Assembly: GCA_945950065.1 (NCBI GenBank)
Contig: CAMFGQ010000031.1
Span: forward strand, 1-13,401
Direction: 5' to 3'
Origin: an uncultured Clostridia bacterium
Lineage (GTDB): Bacteria; Bacillota; Clostridia; Peptostreptococcales; Acidaminobacteraceae
Length of the DNA stretch: 13,401 bases
The notes below the pieces were generated by a model. It was given only the letters and a program-made list of their open reading frames with translations. It ran no database searches and had not been told where the DNA came from. The position numbers were made by a program, and so were the translations under genes. The first letter of the stretch is position 1. Every line of letters starts with the position of its first letter. Of this stretch, positions 1 through 6,335 are shown piece by piece.

Positions 1-11
1 CCGGTTTTTTT
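1..11 (+). terminator. Possible 3' end of an intrinsic terminator of an upstream gene
   Basis: The window opens with CCGG followed directly by seven T residues, like the last part of a GC stem plus its U-tract. Both complete terminators in this window also have seven T residues. The 5' arm would lie outside the window, so the hairpin cannot be confirmed. Confidence 0.35.
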
Positions 12-37
12 ATCTTTCGTCAAGAAAAAAAGGTGAA

Positions 38-91
38 TTTACCCAGATTTAACATAAGGGTATAAGAGTGTTTACAGTCTTCCACTATAGT
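38..91 (+). promoter_or_regulatory. Probable Pho box and promoter of the pst operon
   Basis: Half-sites TTTACC (38-43), TTAACA (49-54) and TTTACA (71-76) start 11 and 22 bases apart. They therefore share an 11-base phase, with one degenerate position at 60-65. This matches the direct TTAACA-like repeats bound by PhoP/PhoB response regulators. A -10-like TATAGT lies at 86-91, ten bases after the last half-site, which is the classical placement for a Pho-activated promoter with a poor -35. An alternative is TTTACC (38-43), 17 bases, then TATAAG (61-66), which would put some half-sites inside or downstream of the core promoter. Either way the setting implies induction of pstCAB-phoU by phosphate starvation. 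The arrangement is seen; the regulator is inferred, because no phoP/phoR gene lies in the window. Confidence 0.6.
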
Positions 92-109
92 TAAGGTCGG
101 AGGACGAGA

Positions 110-964
110 ATGAAACAAAAAGATCTACGTGAAAACATTGCAGAATTGCTCTTTCGCCTAACCTCCTATGCAAGTGTGCTGGGTCTAGGCGGAATTTTAT
201 TTTTTCTCTTACTTAAGGGTGTCCCTCCCATGCTTCGCTATGGAGTGGGAGACTTTCTAACAGGAACGGTATGGCATGCCAGTAAGGGAGAATTCGGTGT
301 GTTTCCCATGTTACTTACCACGGTTTTGGTGAGTCTTGGAGCACTACTTTTCGCTGTTCCACTGGGAATTGGTACAGCGATCTTTCTCCACGAACGTGCG
401 CCAAAGCGACTAGCTAGTCTTGTACGTCCCGGCGTTGAACTACTTGCCGGGATTCCATCGGTAGTCTATGGTTTTGTGGGATTGGTACTCCTTGTACCTT
501 GGTTACACTCCGTTTTCGGTGGAGGAGGGGACAGCCTTTTTGCGGCCATGTTACTGCTCAGTGTCATGATCCTGCCTACCATCGTGGCAACGGCTGAAAC
601 CGCTCTCGCTGCTGTGCCGAAGAGCTACAAGGAAGGGGCCCTTGCTCTAGGGGCAAGCCCCATGCAAAGCATTTTTCAAGTGCAGATTCCTGCAGCTAAA
701 AGTGGGATACTTACAGGGATTATACTAGCACTAGGAAGGGCTTTAGGTGAGACCATGGCCGTTATTTTGGTCATCGGTAACAGTGTAGCCCTACCGAAGT
801 CCCTTCTCTCCAGAGGTAGAACCTTAACAGGGAACATTGCCATGGAGATGGGTTATGCAACAAGTGAACATCAGGGAATGCTCTTTGCAAGTGGAGTGGT
901 GCTACTTGTGATGATCATGCTTCTCAGTGGACTGCTACAGTGGCAGCTAAGGAGGAGATCATGA
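110..964 (+). CDS. pstC: Phosphate ABC transporter permease PstC
   Basis: This is one of the two membrane permeases of the high-affinity phosphate ABC transporter PstSCAB. The 284-residue protein has about six hydrophobic segments, near residues 18-38, 66-92, 108-132, 143-165, 200-222 and 258-278. The cytoplasmic EAA loop that docks onto the ATPase is visible at about 174-200 (KEGALALGASP...). It is followed by the permease motif GRALGETMAV at 209-218. Length is close to the usual 280-320 residues. The ATG is preceded by GGAGG (99-103) at good spacing. It is the first gene after the Pho box and overlaps pstA by four bases (ATGA). No frameshift or missing core motif was seen. PstC is told from PstA by order and by the neighbouring pstA sequence. 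Confidence 0.95.
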   Translation: MKQKDLRENIAELLFRLTSYASVLGLGGILFFLLLKGVPPMLRYGVGDFLTGTVWHASKGEFGVFPMLLTTVLVSLGALLFAVPLGIGTAIFLHERAPKRLASLVRPGVELLAGIPSVVYGFVGLVLLVPWLHSVFGGGGDSLFAAMLLLSVMILPTIVATAETALAAVPKSYKEGALALGASPMQSIFQVQIPAAKSGILTGIILALGRALGETMAVILVIGNSVALPKSLLSRGRTLTGNIAMEMGYATSEHQGMLFASGVVLLVMIMLLSGLLQWQLRRRS

Positions 965-1785
965 GTAGACGTAATCTAGATCGGATTTTGGATACCTTAA
1001 TCTGGCTATCAGCATTCTTTAGTGTTGCAGTATTACTTGGTATTTTAGGATTTGTTTTTTATAAAGGCTTAGGAAAGATCAGTCTTCACTTTTTAACAGC
1101 AAGCTACAAGACAGACTTAAGTGGCGGAATCTGGCCCATGATTGTAACCACCGTTTATCTGGTGGGTCTGTCTCTGCTCTTTGTTACACCCCTTGGAATC
1201 GGAGCAGCCATTTATCTTGAGGAGTATGCTAAAGAAGGAAAGCTAACAAGACTGATCACCTTTGCCACTGAATCCCTTGCGGGGATTCCTTCCATTATTT
1301 ACGGACTGTTTGGAATGATCTTTTTCACTACAGTTCTAGGCTTTGGTTTTAGCCTCCTATCTGGAGCTCTGACCATGATGATCCTGCTTCTACCAACCAT
1401 GCTGCGTACGACGCAAGAAGCGCTACGATCCATTCCGAGAGAGTATAAAGAAGCAAGCCTGGCACTTGGTGCATCCAGATTAAGAACACTCTTTAAAGTC
1501 ATTCTTCCCAGTGCACTTCCTGGCATTACAACAGGAATGCTCCTAAGCATTGGAAGGGTTGTGGGTGAGACAGCAGCTATTTATCTTCCCCTGGGTATGT
1601 ACTACGAAATCCCCAAAAGTGTTTTTGACTCTGGAAGAACACTATCTGTTCATCTCTATCTCCTCGCAAAAGAGGGGATTAGCTTTGAACATGCCTATGC
1701 TACCGCAGCAGTGTTGGTAGTGGTGGTTCTCCTAATGAACCAATTAACAAAATTCTTCAAATCAACCATGGAGGTAAAGAAGTGA
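961..1785 (+). CDS. pstA: Phosphate ABC transporter permease PstA
   Basis: This is the second permease of the phosphate transporter, paired with PstC in the cytoplasmic membrane. The 274-residue protein has hydrophobic segments near 13-35, 58-85, 105-128, 132-150, 190-212 and 245-262. The EAA loop is at about 163-189 (KEASLALGASR...) and the conserved GRVVGETAA follows at 198-206. The ATG at 961 is chosen over an in-frame GTG at 940 because AAGGAGGAG sits just upstream of 961 and because ATGA gives a four-base overlap with the pstC stop, a typical translational coupling junction. The stop overlaps the pstB GTG start by three bases (GTGA). Confidence 0.95.
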   Translation: MSRRNLDRILDTLIWLSAFFSVAVLLGILGFVFYKGLGKISLHFLTASYKTDLSGGIWPMIVTTVYLVGLSLLFVTPLGIGAAIYLEEYAKEGKLTRLITFATESLAGIPSIIYGLFGMIFFTTVLGFGFSLLSGALTMMILLLPTMLRTTQEALRSIPREYKEASLALGASRLRTLFKVILPSALPGITTGMLLSIGRVVGETAAIYLPLGMYYEIPKSVFDSGRTLSVHLYLLAKEGISFEHAYATAAVLVVVVLLMNQLTKFFKSTMEVKK

Positions 1786-2534
1786 ACTGCATTGAAGTAA
1801 ATAATCTAGATTTTTATTATGGCGATACGAAAGCCTTAAAGGATATCTCCATGGAGATCAAAGAAAAGAGCATCACAGCACTGATTGGACCCTCAGGATG
1901 TGGAAAGAGTACCTTTCTCAAATGCCTGAATCGCATGAATGACTTAATTGAGGGTACAAAAGTGGATGGAGAGATCTTGATTTATGGAGAGGACATCTAC
2001 AAAGGAGATGTAGACATTACTGCCCTTCGCAGAAATGTGGGGATGGTTTTCCAGAAGCCCAATCCCTTTCCTATGAGCATTTACGACAACATTGCCTATG
2101 GTCCAAAGAGCCATGGCGAAAAGCGTAAAGATGTGCTTATGGAGATTGTTGAGACAAGCCTCAAAAAGGCAGCCCTTTGGGAAGAAACAAAGGATAGACT
2201 CAATAAGTCTGCTCTAGGACTCTCAGGTGGACAACAGCAAAGACTTTGTATTGCTAGAGCCTTGGCCGTAGAACCCAAAATTCTTCTTATGGATGAGCCA
2301 ACCAGTGCACTGGACCCCATGGCAACGCAAAGAATTGAAGAACTCATGGAAGAGCTAGGCAAAGACTATAGCATCGTGATTGTTACCCACTCCATGCAAC
2401 AAGCTGCTCGTATATCGGATGAAACAGCTTTCTTCTATCTAGGAGAACTCATGGAATATGATAAGACCAGAAGAATTTTTGAAAAACCCAAGAGAAGCGA
2501 AACCGAACGCTACATTACAGGACGCTTTGGTTAG
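1782..2534 (+). CDS. pstB: Phosphate ABC transporter ATP-binding protein PstB
   Basis: This cytoplasmic ATPase drives phosphate import through PstC-PstA. The 250-residue protein carries every ABC motif: Walker A GPSGCGKS (36-43), Q-loop Gln91 in the PstB-typical QKPNPFP stretch, signature LSGGQQQR (147-154), Walker B ILLMDEP (167-173) with the following SALDP, and switch His203 in VTHSMQQA. The length is normal for PstB, about 250 residues. Translation starts at GTG, with GGAGG at 1770-1774, and the start overlaps the pstA stop. The RMNDLI segment after Walker A is also characteristic of PstB rather than other ABC ATPases. It is followed by phoU nine bases after its stop. Confidence 0.97.
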   Translation: MNCIEVNNLDFYYGDTKALKDISMEIKEKSITALIGPSGCGKSTFLKCLNRMNDLIEGTKVDGEILIYGEDIYKGDVDITALRRNVGMVFQKPNPFPMSIYDNIAYGPKSHGEKRKDVLMEIVETSLKKAALWEETKDRLNKSALGLSGGQQQRLCIARALAVEPKILLMDEPTSALDPMATQRIEELMEELGKDYSIVIVTHSMQQAARISDETAFFYLGELMEYDKTRRIFEKPKRSETERYITGRFG

Positions 2535-2543
2535 GAGTGGAAG

Positions 2544-3176
2544 ATGAGAAGACAATTAGATGATCGTTTAGAAAACATAGAGATGAGCTACATTAAGATG
2601 GCTTCTCTTGTAGAAGAAGCCATTACCGATCTTGAGAAGAGCATCCGCAATGAGCATAGTGTTCTAGAAGAATTGCGTGAACGCGATGTAGAGATCGATG
2701 CCCTCTATCTCAAAATAGAAAAAGAAGCCGTAGAACTCATTGCACTCCAACAACCCATTGCTGGAGACCTGCGCGCAGTCATTGCTCTTTGGAAGAGCGC
2801 TATGGCTCTTGAACGTCTTGGAGACTATAGTGTCAACATTGGTGAGATGATCTACGGTGAAGAACAAAAATTCCACGGACTACTTCTTATGATGGGCATT
2901 GTAGGACGCATGTTAAAAGAAAGCACCACCTCTTTGGTGAAGCAAGATACTGACAGAGCAAGAAAGACTGCCCTTCAGGATGAGAAGGTAGACGGGATCT
3001 ATATTGGACTCTTTAATAAGAAGTTTGATGATCTTGGTGAAGACGGTCGCTCTGAGGTGGATGTCCTCCAAAATCTCTTTGTAGCACGCTACCTTGAGAG
3101 GATGGGTGATCACATCACCAACATCTGTGAGAACATCGTTTATCGCAATGAGGGAATAAGAGAAAGTTATGAATAA
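2544..3176 (+). CDS. phoU: Phosphate signalling protein PhoU
   Basis: PhoU is a cytoplasmic helical protein that links the Pst transporter to the PhoR sensor kinase and represses the Pho regulon when phosphate is plentiful. The 210-residue protein shows the family's two-fold repeat of three-helix bundles. Each repeat holds the metal-binding E(R)xGD motif, ERLGDY at 90-95 and ERMGDH at 185-190, followed by N-rich helix ends (YSVNIGE and ITNICEN). Length is slightly below the usual 215-235. The ATG has AGGAG upstream at 2533-2537, overlapping the pstB stop. It is the last gene of the pst operon, and a strong terminator starts 37 bases after its stop. Confidence 0.95.
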   Translation: MRRQLDDRLENIEMSYIKMASLVEEAITDLEKSIRNEHSVLEELRERDVEIDALYLKIEKEAVELIALQQPIAGDLRAVIALWKSAMALERLGDYSVNIGEMIYGEEQKFHGLLLMMGIVGRMLKESTTSLVKQDTDRARKTALQDEKVDGIYIGLFNKKFDDLGEDGRSEVDVLQNLFVARYLERMGDHITNICENIVYRNEGIRESYE

Positions 3177-3213
3177 TCACTTTTGGCTGACCCCCTAAAG
3201 TTGAAAGAGCTAT

Positions 3214-3249
3214 CAGAGTGGAGACCATCTGTCTTCACTCTGTTTTTTT
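3214..3249 (+). terminator. Intrinsic terminator of the pst operon
   Basis: Bases 3214-3225 (CAGAGTGGAGAC) pair with 3231-3242 (GTCTTCACTCTG) in a 12-bp stem with one G-U pair and a five-base CATCT loop. Seven T residues follow at 3243-3249. It separates pstCAB-phoU from the next transcription unit. Confidence 0.92.
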
Positions 3250-3259
3250 ACACATTCAA

Positions 3260-3281
3260 TCTGCTCTAAGGATTGGGCAGA
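3260..3281. repeat. Short inverted repeat upstream of the second operon
   Basis: TCTGCTC (3260-3266) can pair with GGGCAGA (3275-3281) in a 7-bp stem with one G-T wobble and an eight-base loop. It lies between the pst terminator and the promoter of the long operon. No T-run follows, so it is not a terminator. It could be an operator or a chance palindrome. Confidence 0.25.
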
Positions 3282-3298
3282 GTTGTAACATTCTTTCC

Positions 3299-3328
3299 AT
3301 AGTTTATAAGCGCTCTAAGTGGTATACT
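3299..3328 (+). promoter_or_regulatory. Extended -10 promoter of the chorismate mutase/cdaA operon
   Basis: TGGTATACT at 3320-3328 is an extended -10 element (TGn followed by a hexamer one base from TATAAT). The -35 region, about 3299-3305, is weak (TAGTTT-like), as is common with extended -10 promoters. A transcript starting near 3335 would have about 20 bases of leader, including the ribosome binding site GAGGT at 3347-3351. An alternative core, TTGTAA (3283-3288), 16 bases, then TATAAG (3305-3310), lies just upstream. This is the only clear promoter candidate I found for the 13 following genes. Confidence 0.6.
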
Positions 3329-3355
3329 GACTATAGACATAGAAATGAGGTAAGG

Positions 3356-3592
3356 ATGGATAAAATCAAAAAACTTCGCCTAGAAGTAGATGAAGTGGAT
3401 GAGAAGATCATGGATCTGCTTCACCGTCGCTTTGCTTTAACTGATGAGATTTTGGGGGAAAAGAAAGTACTTTCCCTTGGATCCTTTGACGGTGAGCGGG
3501 AAAATCAAATCCTTGAAGCTGCAAGGAGAAGAAGTGAAGCAGTTGAAGAAGTCTATCGGGAACTGCTCCGCATTTCTAAAGAACGAATCTAA
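3356..3592 (+). CDS. Chorismate mutase-like protein (AroQ type), small single domain
   Basis: This 78-residue all-helical protein matches stand-alone AroQ chorismate mutases, which turn chorismate into prephenate for phenylalanine and tyrosine synthesis. Aligned by eye to the E. coli AroQ domain, it keeps Arg8 (for Arg11), Arg25 (Arg28), Lys36 (Lys39), and the DxxRE motif Asp45/Arg48/Glu49 (Asp48/Arg51/Glu52). Ser74 falls at Ser84. The catalytic Gln88 position is the last residue and is Ile78. The loop before the last helix is about seven residues shorter than in E. coli. The ATG at 3356 is chosen because GAGGT sits five bases upstream, and because the longer reading frame back to 3218 would start inside the pst terminator and cross the promoter. 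No other aromatic amino acid gene is nearby. The stop overlaps cdaA by one base (TAATG). The fold assignment is good; catalytic activity is uncertain. Confidence 0.8.
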   Translation: MDKIKKLRLEVDEVDEKIMDLLHRRFALTDEILGEKKVLSLGSFDGERENQILEAARRRSEAVEEVYRELLRISKERI

Positions 3593-4404
3593 TGGATACC
3601 CTTATCACCATTTTGAAGGGCATTGGTCCTACGGATATTTTAGATATTCTCATCGTTTCCTATGTCTACTATAAAATTTATAAAGTCATCAGCAAGACCC
3701 GTGCAATCCAGCTTTTCAAGGGAGTCATTCTGTTTTTTATTTTGTTTCGACTCGCCAGCATAGCTGAACTTCGCATGGTTAGTTTTGCTTTAGAAAACCT
3801 CTTGACTTACGGTCTTCTGGCTCTAGTCATTTTATTCCAGCCAGAGCTTCGTCGTGCCTTGGAGTTTTTAGGGCGCAGTAAACTCTTTAACAACACCTTT
3901 TTTGGCAGCAAGACCAGAAAATACTCCGATGTTATTGATGAGCTAGTTGAAGCCATTGTGGACTTAAGTGATAAAAACATTGGAGCCCTCATGGTCTTTG
4001 AGAATGATATCGGGCTGAAAGATGTAATTGAAACAGGAACAGAATTGGATGCAGAAATCTCATCCTCCTTAATTAAAAACATCTTTACACCCAACACGCC
4101 TCTACACGATGGTGCCATGGTAATTCGCGGCGAGCGTATTGTCGCCGCAGGCTGTCTATTGCCCTTAAGTAACGATCGCAATGTCAATCGAGACTTAGGG
4201 ACACGCCATAGAGCTGCACTGGGCATGAGCTCGGTATCCGATGCCTTGATCATTGTGGTCAGTGAAGAAACTGGCGTCATCACCCTTGCCCAAAACAGTG
4301 TTCTCAAACGCTTCCTAGACAAAGAAGCCCTTGAAGAAATCTTTAAGACCTTCTACGAGTCAGGTAGCAAAGGTATGCTTTCTGTAGAAAGGAGTGAAGG
4401 ATGA
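3592..4404 (+). CDS. cdaA: Membrane diadenylate cyclase CdaA (c-di-AMP synthase)
   Basis: The enzyme condenses two ATP into cyclic di-AMP, the second messenger controlling potassium and osmolyte balance and cell wall homeostasis in Bacillota. The 270-residue protein has three membrane segments, near 14-32, 40-58 and 70-84, followed by a short helix and the DAC domain (about 100-255). The catalytic motifs are present: DGA at 173-175 in the HDGAMVIRG stretch and RHR at 205-207 in LGTRHRAALG, followed by SEETG at 224-228. The length is that of typical CdaA. The ATG overlaps the preceding stop (TAATG) and has no clear ribosome binding site of its own, so translation is probably coupled to the chorismate mutase-like gene. 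cdaR follows with a four-base overlap. Confidence 0.96.
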   Translation: MDTLITILKGIGPTDILDILIVSYVYYKIYKVISKTRAIQLFKGVILFFILFRLASIAELRMVSFALENLLTYGLLALVILFQPELRRALEFLGRSKLFNNTFFGSKTRKYSDVIDELVEAIVDLSDKNIGALMVFENDIGLKDVIETGTELDAEISSSLIKNIFTPNTPLHDGAMVIRGERIVAAGCLLPLSNDRNVNRDLGTRHRAALGMSSVSDALIIVVSEETGVITLAQNSVLKRFLDKEALEEIFKTFYESGSKGMLSVERSEG

Positions 4405-5648
4405 TTGAAAAATTCAAGAAAACCCGTCTCTTCGCTGTGCTTTCTAGAAATACCCTTCCTAAACTGGTCTGTTTAGCTTTAGCCATTACCACATGGTTTA
4501 TTGTCATGGACAACAAGAATCCTGTGCTACAGAGAACCTTCCGTGATGTACCTGTGGAGATTATTGGTCTAACTCAGATTGAGCAAAGAGGTTTGATTGA
4601 AGAAGAAATCCTTGGTGACAAAGTAGATGTCACCGTTAGTGGTACATGGAGAAACATAGTAAAAGTAAACTCCACAGACCTACGCCTCAGTGTAAATCTA
4701 GATGGTCGAGCCATGAAGGGAAAGAATAAACTCCCCATTGAGCGAAGAATCCTCTTTCCTGGGGTGGACATCATTTCCCTCTCCCATGAGGATGTTGAAA
4801 TCCAACTGGATGCCATCGAAACCGTTGCTAAGCCAGTTAAGATTAGTCCAAAAGGCGAGCTTGGAGATGGCTTAGAGTTAGGAAAAATTGAGTTTAAAGA
4901 AAAAGAAGTAGAGGTCCAAGGGGCTTCCCATCTCTTAAGAAAAATTGCATCCATTGAAGGCCAAGTAGATGTGCAGAACCTAAGTAAAAGTGAACAGGTC
5001 TTTGTGAATCTCTATCCCATGGATGCAGAAGGAAATCCGGTTGAGGAAGTTGACCTACTTAAGCCCAACATCGCTGTAGATGTCAAAGTTCTGACAAGCA
5101 AATCCGTGCCTGTGATTGTCCTTGATCAAGGAGAACCAAAATTAAATCACCGGCTCACCGACAAAATACCCTCCCTTGAGAACATTGTGATTAAAGGGGA
5201 TACGGCTATTTTGGAGGGGATTAACGAAGTACGCAGTAAACCCATCAACATTGAAGGGCTTTTCCAGCCCTTTGAGAGTAAGCTTGAGCTTGATTTACCT
5301 CCAGGAGTCACGGCATCCTATGAAGGGCCTCTGGTGGCAAAAATCAACATTCAGGCACTAGAGAAGAAGAGCTTCTTCTTCAAGTATAAAGATGTTACTT
5401 TCCAGAATTCCAATGAAAACTACAGCTATGTCTATGATGCAGAGAAAAACCTTACCCTTGAAGTACGTGACATCATCTCAGTCATCAAAAACATCAAGGA
5501 TACGGACATTAAGCTCACCTTAGATGTAGGTGAGGTAACCCTGGGAACCTATGCTATCAACATTAAGGTAGATGGTTTACCAGAGAGCACAGTCTATACC
5601 ATTCCAGACTTTGAGCTTAATGTCATCGAAAAAGGAAGTGAGGAGTAG
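4401..5648 (+). CDS. cdaR: CdaR, YbbR-domain regulator of CdaA
   Basis: CdaR is a membrane-anchored extracytoplasmic protein that binds CdaA and modulates c-di-AMP production. The 415-residue protein has a short cytoplasmic N-terminus, one membrane segment at about 19-37 (LPKLVCLALAITTWFIVM), and a long extracytoplasmic part. By length and the recurring beta-rich pattern of the form 'V.V.G....L..I..I...VD', this part holds about four YbbR repeats, near 45-135, 138-228, 232-318 and 325-410. The ATG overlaps the cdaA stop (ATGA), with AAAGGAGTGA upstream. In many Bacillota glmM follows cdaR; here a CcdA-type gene follows three bases later instead. The assignment rests on the signature start of the protein and on the position after cdaA. 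Confidence 0.92.
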   Translation: MIEKFKKTRLFAVLSRNTLPKLVCLALAITTWFIVMDNKNPVLQRTFRDVPVEIIGLTQIEQRGLIEEEILGDKVDVTVSGTWRNIVKVNSTDLRLSVNLDGRAMKGKNKLPIERRILFPGVDIISLSHEDVEIQLDAIETVAKPVKISPKGELGDGLELGKIEFKEKEVEVQGASHLLRKIASIEGQVDVQNLSKSEQVFVNLYPMDAEGNPVEEVDLLKPNIAVDVKVLTSKSVPVIVLDQGEPKLNHRLTDKIPSLENIVIKGDTAILEGINEVRSKPINIEGLFQPFESKLELDLPPGVTASYEGPLVAKINIQALEKKSFFFKYKDVTFQNSNENYSYVYDAEKNLTLEVRDIISVIKNIKDTDIKLTLDVGEVTLGTYAINIKVDGLPESTVYTIPDFELNVIEKGSEE

Positions 5649-5651
5649 AAG

Positions 5652-6335
5652 ATGGACCTCTTACTGGGAAGTGTTTTACTAGCTGGTTTCTTATCCTTCT
5701 TTTCTCCCTGTACCATTCCTATGATCCCTGTGTATATTGGGATCTTGACGGGTGAACAGGGAGAATTGAAGAAGATCGGACCATTACAGTTTTCATCCAA
5801 AGCACTGCTGAGAACGACACTCTTTGTGCTAGGTCTATCAGCAGTTTTTGTTACCATGGGATTTGGTGCAGGGTTTTTAGGTACCTTACTCTACAATCCT
5901 TGGTTCTTTCGAGTCCTGGGTCTAATTGTCATTCTTTTGGGATTAAAACAACTTGGACTCCTTCGCTTATCTTTTTTAGATCGTGAAAGACGTATGCAAA
6001 CACGAGTCAATCCGAGTGGATATGCTGCACCCTTTTTATTGGGTCTTACCTTTAGCTTTGGCTGGACACCCTGTGTAGGCCCAGTTCTTGGTATGATTTT
6101 GGGTGTATCCAGTACAGGAGGACCTGCCAAGGGTGCCTTCTACATGCTCATTTACTCCATTGGCTTAATGCTTCCCTTTCTCTTTATTACACTTTTTTCT
6201 AGTTACGCAATGAGTAAAGTAGAATTCTTAGAAAAACATGCAATCACCATACAACGAGTCGGTGGAGTCTTGATTATTCTCATGGGAATCCTTCTTATGA
6301 GTAATAAACTCAGTCTTCTGGCAGGAGGAATCTAG
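5652..6335 (+). CDS. CcdA/DsbD-type thiol-electron membrane transporter
   Basis: Proteins of this family carry reducing equivalents from cytoplasmic thioredoxin across the membrane to extracytoplasmic thiol proteins. The 227-residue protein has about six hydrophobic segments, near 2-32, 52-80, 84-104, 124-152, 160-186 and 199-220. The redox cysteine pair is in the expected places: Cys20 in SFFSPCTIPMIP of the first segment and Cys141 in FGWTPCVGPVLG of the fourth. The size fits stand-alone CcdA rather than full DsbD. GAGGAG lies just before the start and the gene follows cdaR by three bases. The next gene is msrA with a one-base overlap, a pairing known from ccdA-thioredoxin-msrAB operons of other bacteria, but no thioredoxin-like partner is encoded here. 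A cytochrome c maturation role is less likely because no such genes are present. Confidence 0.88.
   Translation: MDLLLGSVLLAGFLSFFSPCTIPMIPVYIGILTGEQGELKKIGPLQFSSKALLRTTLFVLGLSAVFVTMGFGAGFLGTLLYNPWFFRVLGLIVILLGLKQLGLLRLSFLDRERRMQTRVNPSGYAAPFLLGLTFSFGWTPCVGPVLGMILGVSSTGGPAKGAFYMLIYSIGLMLPFLFITLFSSYAMSKVEFLEKHAITIQRVGGVLIILMGILLMSNKLSLLAGGI

Noticed and set aside
940..960. GTG start at 940 for pstA
   Set aside because: The ribosome binding site AAGGAGGAG lies within this stretch, just before the ATG at 961, which also gives the ATGA overlap with pstC.
3218..3355. N-terminal extension of the chorismate mutase-like gene back to an ATG-like start at 3218
   Set aside because: It would begin inside the pst terminator stem and run through the promoter. 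The added 46 residues fit no family, and the ATG at 3356 has a good ribosome binding site.
3250..3355. A riboswitch (for example c-di-AMP-sensing) ahead of the cdaA operon
   Set aside because: Only about 20 bases separate the likely transcription start from the first gene, and the short hairpin at 3260-3281 lies upstream of the promoter. There is no room for an aptamer plus switch.
3444..3674. Overlapping + strand reading frame of 76 codons across the chorismate mutase-cdaA junction
   Set aside because: It is a shadow frame of two well-supported genes, with no recognisable motif.
3807..4322. Long minus-strand open frame (171 codons) opposite cdaA
   Set aside because: It lies entirely opposite conserved cdaA coding sequence and has a composition typical of antisense frames. 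I see no promoter or ribosome binding site support.
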